Source: Luedemannella flava (GTDB lineage: Bacteria > Actinomycetota > Actinomycetes > Mycobacteriales > Micromonosporaceae). Taken from it: a stretch of 64,000 bases of DNA. The number at the start of each line of letters is the position of its first letter. The stretch's first letter is position 1. Both the position numbers and the translations under genes were made by a program. Shown here in pieces: positions 43,779-51,602 of this stretch. The DNA is taken from positions 60,054 through 124,053 of the forward strand of contig NZ_BAAALT010000127.1 of NCBI RefSeq assembly GCF_039528515.1. Direction: 5' to 3'. The notes under the pieces were generated by a model, which saw only the letters and a program-made list of their open reading frames with translations, did no database searches and had not been told where the DNA came from.

Positions 43779-45506
43779 ATGACCAATCCTCTGTCCCGTC
43801 GACGCACCAGTCGCCGGACCTTCCTCACCGTCGCGGGCGCCGGTGCGGCCGCGGCCGCCGTCGGCGGCAGCGGGCTGCTCGCCGGCTGCGACAGCACGGG
43901 TGGGAACAAGGGACCGGGCACCACCAGTAAGGAAGAGATCAACAAGATCATTCCTAACTACATCCAGAACACCTCGGTCAAGGCGGACGTCCCGTCGGTG
44001 ACCGGCACCGCCGGTGCCGTGTCCGACCCGGTGTTCCTCTCCTACCCCGCCGCCCCGGCGCAGACCGTCGCGTCGACGCCCGGCGCCGGTGGCACCTACA
44101 CCACCATGACGCCGCTGTGGGGCGCCATCCCGCCGTCGAGCGGTAACTCGTACTACGACGCGGTGAACAAGGCCCTCGGCGTCACCCTGAAGATCCAGCC
44201 GTCGGACGGCAACAACTACGGTAACGCCCTCCCCCCGCTGTTCGCCGCGGACAAGCTCCCGGACTGGATCCAGATCCCCGGCTGGAACACCGGCACCCTC
44301 AACTTCGGCTCGGCCGTCGCCAAGTTCGTCGACCTGACGCCGTACCTGTCGGGCAGCAAGATCGAGGCCTACCCGAACCTCGCGAACATCCCGCCCGGCG
44401 CCTGGTCGGCCGGCGTCTGGAACGGCAAGCTCTACGGCCTGCCGGTGTACCCGTCGAACGCGGTGTTCAACGGCGCGATCTTCTACCGCAAGGACATCTT
44501 CGACAAGCAGGGCATCAACGCCGACGCCATCAAGACGGCGGAGGACCTCAAGGCCCTCGGCGCGCAGCTCACGAGCAAGGCCGCCGGCCAGTACGCGTTC
44601 GGCGACCTGTTCGGCGACGACGCGGCGTACGCCACGCAGCTCTTCGGCTTCCATACCAAGTGGGACCAGGACGCCAGCGGCAAGCTCGTGCACAAGTACG
44701 AGACCGAGGGCATCATCGCGGCCCTGGAGTGGCACGCCTCGCTGGCCAAGGCCGGCTACGTCAACCCGGCCGACCTCGCCGGCACCGATCAGAACGGCAA
44801 GCAGCGGTTCTGGAGCGGCAAGATCGTCGTGACCGCGGACGGCACCGGCGCGTGGAACGGCGGCGACGCCAAGTCCGGCACCGCGGCCAACCCCAGCTAC
44901 GTCCGGCAGGCGTTCAAGCTGCTGTCCGGCAAGGCGGGCCAGGCCCCCAGCATCGAGCTGCAGCCCGGCGCGGCTATGTTCGCCTACCTCAACGCCAAGC
45001 TGTCCGACGCCCAGATCAAGGAGCTGCTCGCGGTCGCGAACTACATCGCGGCGCCGTACGGCTCCAAGGAGTGGCTGGTCGTCAACTTCGGCGCCGAGGG
45101 CGACACCTACACGATGAAGGACGGCAACCCCGCGCTGACCGAGAGCGGCAGCAAGCTGGTCGCCACCACGTTCCAGTTCCTCGTCACCCCGCCGGCCGTC
45201 ACCACGGTCGGGGAGGGCTTCACACAGGTGGCGAAGGACTACGCCGCGTGGCAGGCCGACGCGGTGAAGTACGCCAGGACGCCGATCTTCTACGGCATGA
45301 ACATCACCGAGCCGTCGCAGTACTCCTCGATCGGACAGGCCGTCAAGGACACGCTCAACGACGTGAAGGTCGGCCGCAAGCCGATCTCGGCCTTCACCGA
45401 CGCGGTGGCCGCGTGGCGCAAGAACGGCGGCGACGAGCTGCGGAAGTTCTACGAGGGCATCCGCGACAAGTACGTCACGGGCCCGTCGGCCACCCCCGGC
45501 GCCTGA
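43779..45506 (+). CDS. Oligosaccharide-binding Tat lipoprotein of an ABC importer
   Basis: A 575-residue binding protein. The N-terminus has a twin-arginine motif (SRRTFLTV, residues 11-18), a hydrophobic core and lipobox LLAGC with Cys37, so it is a Tat-exported lipoprotein. The mature part is an extracellular solute-binding family 1 fold of the large LplA/YtcQ class (IQIPGWNTGTLNFGS; GLPVYPSNAVFNGAI), used for complex oligosaccharides. It delivers its ligand to the two permeases downstream. Operator A lies upstream and two hairpins downstream. The ligand is unknown; the enzyme neighbours suggest xyloglucan oligosaccharides. Confidence 0.92.
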   Translation: MTNPLSRRRTSRRTFLTVAGAGAAAAAVGGSGLLAGCDSTGGNKGPGTTSKEEINKIIPNYIQNTSVKADVPSVTGTAGAVSDPVFLSYPAAPAQTVASTPGAGGTYTTMTPLWGAIPPSSGNSYYDAVNKALGVTLKIQPSDGNNYGNALPPLFAADKLPDWIQIPGWNTGTLNFGSAVAKFVDLTPYLSGSKIEAYPNLANIPPGAWSAGVWNGKLYGLPVYPSNAVFNGAIFYRKDIFDKQGINADAIKTAEDLKALGAQLTSKAAGQYAFGDLFGDDAAYATQLFGFHTKWDQDASGKLVHKYETEGIIAALEWHASLAKAGYVNPADLAGTDQNGKQRFWSGKIVVTADGTGAWNGGDAKSGTAANPSYVRQAFKLLSGKAGQAPSIELQPGAAMFAYLNAKLSDAQIKELLAVANYIAAPYGSKEWLVVNFGAEGDTYTMKDGNPALTESGSKLVATTFQFLVTPPAVTTVGEGFTQVAKDYAAWQADAVKYARTPIFYGMNITEPSQYSSIGQAVKDTLNDVKVGRKPISAFTDAVAAWRKNGGDELRKFYEGIRDKYVTGPSATPGA

Positions 45507-45512
45507 TCTAGT

Positions 45513-45576
45513 GTCGCGAGGTCAGCCCTCGCGACGCCGAACGTGAGCCGGGGCCCGCGTGCACAGGGACGCGGGC
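45513..45576 (+). terminator. Two tandem hairpins between binding protein and permease genes
   Basis: GTCGCGAGG/CCTCGCGAC (45513-45521 with 45527-45535) and GCCCGCGT/ACGCGGGC (45553-45560 with 45569-45576) are perfect stems. They lie after the binding-protein stop and before the permease GTG at 45616. As in the liv operon, this arrangement would raise binding-protein output over permease output, through partial termination or 3'-end protection. Confidence 0.6.
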
Positions 45577-45615
45577 TCCGGTCGTCACCTTATGCACTGC
45601 CCTGACAGGAGCACC

Positions 45616-46605
45616 GTGGCCACCATCACGCAGCCGGGCGAGGCCGAGCCCGACGAGATCAGCGCCCCCGTCCCCGGGGCGCCTCCGCGGGCCAACAAGC
45701 TGAGCCGTTGGCAGAAGTTCAAGCGCGACCGCAGCCTGCTCGTCATGGTCCTGCCGACGATCGTCCTGCTGATCGTCTTCGCGTACATTCCGATGCTCGG
45801 CACGGTGACCGCGTTCCAGCAGTACGACATCTACTCGGGCTTCCGGCAGAGTCCCTGGGTCGGCTTCTACCAGTTCGAGCGGCTCTTCACCGACCCCATC
45901 TTCTGGCACGCGCTGGAGAACACGCTCGTCATCAGCGCCGTGCAACTGGTGCTCTACTTCCCGATCCCGATCATTCTCGCGTTGCTGCTGAACACGATCC
46001 TGAGCACGCGCATCCGGTCATTCATCCAGACCATCGTGTACCTGCCGCACTTCTTCTCGTTCGTGCTGGTCGTCGCGATCTTCATGGAGATGCTCGGCGG
46101 CGCTGGCGCGCTCAACACCTTCCTGATCCAGCACGACCTCCCGACCTGGGACATCATGACCGATCCGGGGTCCTTCAAGTACCTCGTGACCGTGCAGATG
46201 ATCTGGAAGGAGGCCGGCTGGGGCATCATCGTGTTCCTCGCCGCGCTCGCGATGATCGACCAGAGCCTGTACGAGGCCGCGGCCGCTGACGGCGCGGGCC
46301 GGTGGCGCCGGCTGTGGCACATCACGTTGCCGGGCATCCGGGGCGTGGTGGTGCTCATGCTGGTGCTGCGGATGGGCAGCGCGCTCACGGTCGGCTTCGA
46401 GCAGATGCTCATCCAGCGCCAGGCCGTCGGGCGCGACGCCTCCGAGGTGCTCGACACCTTCTCCTACTTCTACGGCGTAGTGGCGAACAACTTCAGCTAC
46501 GGCGCCGCGGCGGGGCTGTTCAAGGGCGTGCTCTCGCTCATTCTGATCCTCGCGGCGAACAAGCTCGCGCATGCCATCGGTGAGGACGGGTTGTACCGGA
46601 AATGA
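45616..46605 (+). CDS. Sugar ABC transporter permease, LplB type
   Basis: A 329-residue integral membrane protein with six helices and the ABC-permease coupling segment EAAAADGAGRWRRLWHITLPG. The N-terminus is a charged cytoplasmic tail of about 45 residues. It resembles LplB/YteP, first permease of oligosaccharide importers (FLNTI, VVAIFMEML-type features). GTG at 45616 was chosen because AGGAG lies 5 bp before it. The stop overlaps the next permease by 4 bp. No ATPase gene is present; such importers usually share a MsiK-like ATPase encoded elsewhere. Confidence 0.92.
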   Translation: MATITQPGEAEPDEISAPVPGAPPRANKLSRWQKFKRDRSLLVMVLPTIVLLIVFAYIPMLGTVTAFQQYDIYSGFRQSPWVGFYQFERLFTDPIFWHALENTLVISAVQLVLYFPIPIILALLLNTILSTRIRSFIQTIVYLPHFFSFVLVVAIFMEMLGGAGALNTFLIQHDLPTWDIMTDPGSFKYLVTVQMIWKEAGWGIIVFLAALAMIDQSLYEAAAADGAGRWRRLWHITLPGIRGVVVLMLVLRMGSALTVGFEQMLIQRQAVGRDASEVLDTFSYFYGVVANNFSYGAAAGLFKGVLSLILILAANKLAHAIGEDGLYRK

Positions 46606-47543
46606 CTGTTCTGACTGAGCCGAAGATCGCCCGACGGCCCAAGCAGCGGCCGTCCTGGGAGGAGAAGCCGACCGCGGCGGGCCAGGCCGGCAAGGCCACG
46701 GTGCTGATCGCCACGGTGGCCATCATCCTGGTGCCGATCTACATGATCGTGATGACCAGCCTGTCCACCCAGAAGTCGGTGAACCTCGCCGGCGGCATGG
46801 TGTTCATTCCCCAGGGCGGCATCACCACCGAGGCCTACCGCCAGATCTTCGACAACCCGTTGATCCTGCATTCGCTATGGGTGAGCGTCTGGACGACGGT
46901 CGTGGGCACGGCGTTCTCCATGTTCGTCAGCGTGCTGTGCGCCTACGGCCTGTCCCGCAAGGGTTCGTTCGGCCACCGGACGCTCCTTGCGATCCTCGTC
47001 ATCACGATGTTCTTCAGCGGCGGTCTCATCCCGGGCTTTCTGCTCGTGTCCGCCCTGGGCGGCTACGGCAGCTACTGGTCGCTGATTCTGCCGGGCGCGG
47101 TGAACGTGTTCAACATCCTCATCCTGCGCGGCTTCTTCATGGCCACGTCCGAGGAGATGATCGAGGCAGCCCGGCTGGACGGGGCGGGGGAGTGGCGGAC
47201 GCTGTGGTCGGTCGTCCTGCCCACCTCCAAGGCCGTGCTCGCGGTCATCACGCTGATCTACGCCATGACGTACTGGGGCTCGTTCTTCAACGCGCTGCTC
47301 TACCTGCCCGACAACGGCATGTGGCCGCTTCAGATGATCATCTACACCTACACCATCCAGGCCAACCCGATGCCGGGCAGCGGTATCACGACTATCGGGC
47401 AGAACCTGGGCCACCAGCAGATCGCGCCGCTGTCGCTGCAGATGGCGGTCGTGACCCTGACGCTGGTCCCGATCCTGGTGGTCACCCCGTTCATGCAGAA
47501 GCACTTCACCAAGGGCGTCCTGCTCGGCGCCATCAAGGGCTGA
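46602..47543 (+). CDS. Sugar ABC transporter permease, LplC/YtcP type
   Basis: A 313-residue permease partner of the preceding gene, with six helices and the coupling motif EAARLDGAGEWRTLWSVVLPT. It pairs with the LplB-type permease to form the channel. The ATG overlaps the preceding stop (ATGA). The ABC operon appears to end here; a 33-bp gap separates it from the aldo/keto reductase gene, which may be co-transcribed. Confidence 0.93.
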   Translation: MTVLTEPKIARRPKQRPSWEEKPTAAGQAGKATVLIATVAIILVPIYMIVMTSLSTQKSVNLAGGMVFIPQGGITTEAYRQIFDNPLILHSLWVSVWTTVVGTAFSMFVSVLCAYGLSRKGSFGHRTLLAILVITMFFSGGLIPGFLLVSALGGYGSYWSLILPGAVNVFNILILRGFFMATSEEMIEAARLDGAGEWRTLWSVVLPTSKAVLAVITLIYAMTYWGSFFNALLYLPDNGMWPLQMIIYTYTIQANPMPGSGITTIGQNLGHQQIAPLSLQMAVVTLTLVPILVVTPFMQKHFTKGVLLGAIKG

Positions 47544-47576
47544 TCCGCGACGCCGTTCAGCGGGCAGGATGGACGG

Positions 47577-48368
47577 ATGACTGACGCTCCAACGGACCAG
47601 CCGACCGTCACCCTGCCCGGCGGCGTGGCCATGCCCCTGCTCGGCCTCGGCACCTGGCAGGCCACCGGCGACGACGCCTACCGCGCGGTGCGCGTGGCGC
47701 TGGAGGCCGGCTACCGGCACCTCGACACCGCGGCCGCGTACGGCAACGAGGCGGAGGTGGGCCGCGCCGTGCGCGACAGCGGCCTGCCGCGCGAGGAGGT
47801 CTTCGTGACCACCAAGCTGCGCCCCAACGACGCCGCCCGCGCCCCGCAGGCCATCAACGACAGCCTCGCCAAGCTGGGCCTGGACTACGTGGACCTGTGG
47901 CTCATCCACTGGCCCATCAACGGCCAGGCCAGCCCGCCCACCTGGCGGCACCTGCGCGACGCCCGCGACGCGGGCCTGACCCGCACGATCGGGGTGAGCA
48001 ACTACAGCCTCTCCCAGCTCGACGAGCTGGCGGACGCGAGCGGCGAGATCCCCGCGGTCAACCAGATCCCGTGGGGGCCGACCCGCAACGACCCGACCCT
48101 GCTGGCCGGGCACCAGGCGCGCGGCGTGGTGCTGGAGGGCTACAGCCCGCTCAAGAACGCCGACCTGGACTCGCCGGTGCTCAAGGAGATCGCCGAGGCG
48201 CACGGCGTGACCCCGGCGCAGGTGGTGCTCCGCTGGCACCTCGACCACGGCGTCGTGGTGATCCCGAAGTCCACCCGCGAGGACCGCATCGCCACCAACG
48301 GCGACCTCTTCACCTTCGCCCTGTCCCCGGCGGACCTGGCCCGCGTCGACGCGCTCGCCCAACCCTGA
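47577..48368 (+). CDS. Aldo/keto reductase
   Basis: A 263-residue NADPH-dependent reductase. The catalytic tetrad is visible as Asp and Tyr in HLDTAAAYGNE, Lys in VFVTTKLRP and His in VDLWLIHWPIN. The C-terminus carries the coenzyme-binding IPKSTREDRIATN. It matches the AKR5 (2,5-didehydrogluconate reductase-like) group. It may reduce an aldehyde or keto sugar arising from the imported oligosaccharides, or simply detoxify aldehydes. ATG start 33 bp after the permease. Confidence 0.93.
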   Translation: MTDAPTDQPTVTLPGGVAMPLLGLGTWQATGDDAYRAVRVALEAGYRHLDTAAAYGNEAEVGRAVRDSGLPREEVFVTTKLRPNDAARAPQAINDSLAKLGLDYVDLWLIHWPINGQASPPTWRHLRDARDAGLTRTIGVSNYSLSQLDELADASGEIPAVNQIPWGPTRNDPTLLAGHQARGVVLEGYSPLKNADLDSPVLKEIAEAHGVTPAQVVLRWHLDHGVVVIPKSTREDRIATNGDLFTFALSPADLARVDALAQP

Positions 48369-48394
48369 CCGGCCCCGCGCCGCACGACCCCTTC

Positions 48395-48446
48395 GGATCC
48401 TGGGGGCGTTAACGGCCTCTATAGGACGGGATTGCCCCCAGGGTCC
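48395..48446. repeat. Hairpin repeat copy 1, shared with 59347-59392
   Basis: GGATCCTGGGGGC and GCCCCCAGGGTCC pair over 13 bases with one G-U pair. The loop region has TTAACGGCC and TATAGGA, which recur in the second copy (ATAACGGCC and GTAGGA). The two copies match in stem and loop, so they belong to one dispersed family, not to unrelated terminators. It follows the aldo/keto reductase gene by 26 bp and may terminate it. Confidence 0.8.
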
Positions 48447-48598
48447 AGTGCGACCGGCGGCGGCGCCAAGATCGGCGCTCCTCCGCCCCGAGTCGGGACC
48501 CGGCATGCCGGCAGGCGCGGATCGCCATGGCGCGGCTGGGCGTACGATATCGCGGACCATCAATATTGATGGGCGTCCCTCACGGAAGGATCATCGCG

Positions 48599-49084
48599 AT
48601 GCGTCCGTCCACCCGTCTCGTCGCTGTTCTCGCGGCCCTGGCCGCGAGTCTGGCGTTCACCGCCGCGCCGGCCCAGGCCGCCCCGACGACCGACTTCTAC
48701 GCCGACTCCGGCGACCGGTGCGTGTACGGTGCGGCAAAGGGCACGTTCGACTGGAACCCGCCCACCGCATCGATTCTGCCGGCCGTCTACGCCACCGGCT
48801 CCCTCATCGACCGGCCCACTCTCCGCGAGCTGTCGGTGTGCGGCAACGACCTGATGTACACGGTCGTCACGTTCTCCGCGTACGCCCGCGCGGTGCTCGT
48901 CGACACCGAGGCGGTCAAGGCCGACAACGGAACCGCCGGCATCAACGTTCTGCTCTCCGGCCGCGCCGGCGTGATCGACACGGTGATCGTGCAGGTCTGC
49001 CGCCACTCCACGGTGCCGACGTTCGCGCCCGTGGACTACTGCGGCGCGCGGGTGGCCTACGTCCGCCCCGGCATCAAGGTCTAG
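48599..49084 (+). CDS. Small secreted protein, four cysteines
   Basis: A 161-residue protein with a cleavable signal peptide (RPSTRLVAVLAALAASLAF, cleavage likely after AQA near residue 26). The mature part has cysteines at GDRCVYG, LSVCGND, VQVCRHS and DYCGAR, probably two disulphides. The beta-rich pattern with alternating hydrophobic residues suggests a compact extracellular domain. I do not recognise a family. A strong GGAAGGA lies 6 bp before the ATG, and a hairpin follows the stop. Its position within the glycan locus may be incidental. Confidence 0.75.
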   Translation: MRPSTRLVAVLAALAASLAFTAAPAQAAPTTDFYADSGDRCVYGAAKGTFDWNPPTASILPAVYATGSLIDRPTLRELSVCGNDLMYTVVTFSAYARAVLVDTEAVKADNGTAGINVLLSGRAGVIDTVIVQVCRHSTVPTFAPVDYCGARVAYVRPGIKV

Positions 49085-49100
49085 CGAACCGTTCCAGCAT

Positions 49101-49135
49101 GTGACCGGCCGCGCCCCTCGGGCACGGCCGGTCAC
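49101..49135. terminator. Bidirectional hairpin terminator
   Basis: GTGACCGGCCG (49101-49111) and CGGCCGGTCAC (49125-49135) pair perfectly over 11 bases, with 13 bases between. It is placed between the convergent ends of the secreted-protein gene and the GH31 gene. Confidence 0.75.
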
Positions 49136-49150
49136 GTCTCCCACGGTCAA

Positions 49151-51502
49151 CTACCGAAAATCAGCCACGAGTACGCCGTTGGCGGCGGCGAGCGGCGCGG
49201 TCACGCCGTCCAGCGACACCTCGGCCGGCGGCCGGGCGCCGTCCACCACGGGCAGCTCGACGCGCGTCACCTGGCGCGGGCCGCTGACCGTGATGTCCAG
49301 GCGGTCGCCGTCGCGGCGTGCCGTGATCGTCGTCGGGCCGTCCACGTCGTGCACCACCGCGGCGGTGTCGGTGACGTCGTACGCGAGCAGGGTCAGCGGG
49401 CCGAACGGGCCGTCGCCGACCGTGTCGCCCGGCTCGACGGTGGCCAGCAGGCCGCCCCGGCGCACGAACAGCGGGGTCTGCCCGAGGGCCGTGGTGACCT
49501 TCGCGTACCGGCTGCCGGAGCGCACCGTGCCGTCCCAGAACTGCACCCAGTCGCCCTCGGGGAGGTAGACGGTGCGGGTGCCGCTCGGGTCGGTCATCGG
49601 CGCGACGAGCAGGTCGGTGCCGATCCGGTACTCCAGGTCCGCGTGCCACGTGGCCGGGTCGTCCGGCGAGTCCTCCAGCAGGGGCCGCATCCACGCCGTG
49701 CCGCTCTCCGCCGCCTCGACGGAGGCGCTGTAGAGGTAGGGCATGAGCCGGTAGCGCAGGCGTAGCGCGTCGATCGCCAGGTCGGCCGCCTCGGCGGGGA
49801 ACTCCCACGGCAGCCGGCTGGTCGTGCCGTGGAAGCGCACCATCGGCGAGAACGCGCCGAACTGCGACCACCGCACGTACAGGTCGGGGGTGGGGGTGCC
49901 GCCGAAGCCGCCCACGTCGTGCGACCAGAACGGCACGCCGGACAGCCCGTACGACAGGCCGGCGCGCACGGTCGAGGCCATGGCCGGGTAGGTGGCGTTG
50001 ATGTCGCCGCTCCACTGGGCGGAGTGCCGCTGGCCGCCGAGGAACGACGAGCGGGCCCAGACCAGCCCGTGGCCGGCGACCTCGCGGGTCACCGCCTGGA
50101 CCAGGTCGTTGAACAGCAGGGTGTAGACGTTGTGCAGCTCGACGCCGGTCATGCCGTTGTGCGCGACGGAGTCCGCCGGCACGCCCTCGGCGAAGTCGGT
50201 CTTGAAGACCGCCACGCCCTGCCGCAGCAGCGACCGCAGCCGGTCGGTGAACCAGTCGACCGCGGCCGGGTTGGTGAGGTCGAGGATGCCGCACGCGGGG
50301 TAGGACCCGTGCCACACGTCGGCGACGTAGCTGGTGCCGTCGGACCTCTTGAGGAACAGCCCGAGCTCGTCGGCCTCCGCGAACGCCGGGCTCAGGTGCG
50401 AGATGTACGAGTTCATCCAGAGCGAGACCTTGAACCCGGCCCCGGTCAGCTCGCGCATCATGGCGTCCGGGTCCGGGAACGTCTCCGGGTCCCAGCGCAG
50501 GTCCGACCAGTGCCCGTCGGTCTGCCAGTAGCAGTCCAGGTGCAGCACGTCGCAGGGGATGCCCATTTCGCGGATCTTGCGGGCGCGGCCGAGGGCCTGC
50601 TCCTGCGAATCGGCGAAGAAGCCCGACGACAGCCAGGTGCCGTGCGCCCACTTCGGCGGCAGCAGCGGCCTGCCGGTGAGCGTGTCGAACCGGGTGATGA
50701 CCTCGTCGGGCGTCGGGCCGGCCAGGACGTAGTAGTCGATGAGGTCGTCCGGCACGAGGATCTGCACCACGCTGTGCGTGGTCTGGCACAGGTCGAACTC
50801 GGTCGGCATGCCCGAGTCGACGAGGACGCCGTAGCCCCTGCTGGAGATGTAGAACGGCACGTTCTTGTACGCCCGGTCGGACTCCGCGCCGAACGCGTCG
50901 AAGTTCCACATCAGGGCGCGCTGGCCGCGCTTGTCCAGCGTGGTGAACTTCTCGCCGAGGCCCACGAAGTGCTCGTCGGCGGCGGCCGCGAAGCTCTCGT
51001 GGTAGGCCGCGACGGAGCCGTCGACCATCGACCGGCCGAACGGCAGGGTGCGCAGCCGGCCGCTGATGTCGGTGACGCCCCGGTCCTGCTCGACGAGGAG
51101 GTTGCCGGCGGCGTCGACGAAGCGCAGGTGCCACGGGTCGAGGGTCAGCTCGGCGGTGATCGGGCCCGCCGTGAGGCGCACCTTGCCGCCCTCGGCGACG
51201 GCGACGGCGGTGGCGCACCGGCCGGGCCGCACGAGGGTGGCGGCGCGGGCGGACCGGCTGCGGGCGTCGGGGTCCTGGCTGAGCCGGACCCGGATGATGC
51301 CCTCGCCGGCGGCGCTGAGCTCGACGGTGAGGCTCTGCCCATCGGTCGTGATGGCCTTCGCCGTGACGGTCCCGGTGTCGAGGCTGGTCACCTCCGCGGC
51401 GGCGAGCGCGGCGAGGCCCTGCTCACCGGGCGCGCGGACCGGCAGCTCGGGCGGGTCGGCGACGAACGTCTCGTGTGGCACGAGAGGCGGTCGGAACGGC
51501 AT
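49151..51502 (-). CDS. Glycoside hydrolase family 31, probable alpha-xylosidase
   Basis: A 783-residue enzyme without signal peptide. The nucleophile Asp436 lies in FKTDFAEG and the acid/base Asp500 in QWSGD. Two positions known in E. coli YicI to favour xylose are kept: Lys434 (YicI Lys414) and the Cys-aromatic pair in LDCYW (Cys324-Tyr325, YicI Cys307-Phe308). It should release alpha-1,6-linked xylose from xyloglucan oligosaccharides (or isoprimeverose). The ATG at 51502 was preferred because AGGAG lies 7 bp before it. Operator C is 43 bp upstream. Confidence 0.9.
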   Translation of the reverse strand: MPFRPPLVPHETFVADPPELPVRAPGEQGLAALAAAEVTSLDTGTVTAKAITTDGQSLTVELSAAGEGIIRVRLSQDPDARSRSARAATLVRPGRCATAVAVAEGGKVRLTAGPITAELTLDPWHLRFVDAAGNLLVEQDRGVTDISGRLRTLPFGRSMVDGSVAAYHESFAAAADEHFVGLGEKFTTLDKRGQRALMWNFDAFGAESDRAYKNVPFYISSRGYGVLVDSGMPTEFDLCQTTHSVVQILVPDDLIDYYVLAGPTPDEVITRFDTLTGRPLLPPKWAHGTWLSSGFFADSQEQALGRARKIREMGIPCDVLHLDCYWQTDGHWSDLRWDPETFPDPDAMMRELTGAGFKVSLWMNSYISHLSPAFAEADELGLFLKRSDGTSYVADVWHGSYPACGILDLTNPAAVDWFTDRLRSLLRQGVAVFKTDFAEGVPADSVAHNGMTGVELHNVYTLLFNDLVQAVTREVAGHGLVWARSSFLGGQRHSAQWSGDINATYPAMASTVRAGLSYGLSGVPFWSHDVGGFGGTPTPDLYVRWSQFGAFSPMVRFHGTTSRLPWEFPAEAADLAIDALRLRYRLMPYLYSASVEAAESGTAWMRPLLEDSPDDPATWHADLEYRIGTDLLVAPMTDPSGTRTVYLPEGDWVQFWDGTVRSGSRYAKVTTALGQTPLFVRRGGLLATVEPGDTVGDGPFGPLTLLAYDVTDTAAVVHDVDGPTTITARRDGDRLDITVSGPRQVTRVELPVVDGARPPAEVSLDGVTAPLAAANGVLVADFR

Positions 51503-51545
51503 CGGAAACTCCTGCTGATCGCGGCCTTGGCAAGCCATGTGGGAT

Positions 51546-51569
51546 TAGTTTTTCCGGTAACCCAACAAA
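51546..51569. promoter_or_regulatory. XylR-like operator C, GH31 promoter
   Basis: Read on the minus strand: TTTGTT at the left, GGAAAAACTA at the right. It matches site A at 17 of 24 positions without gaps, with both ends intact. It lies 43 bp upstream of the GH31 start and 33 bp from the GH95 stop. It is the weakest of the three. Confidence 0.55.
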
Positions 51570-51602
51570 CGTCAACGGCTAGGTGCCGGAAAGGGCGGTC
51601 TT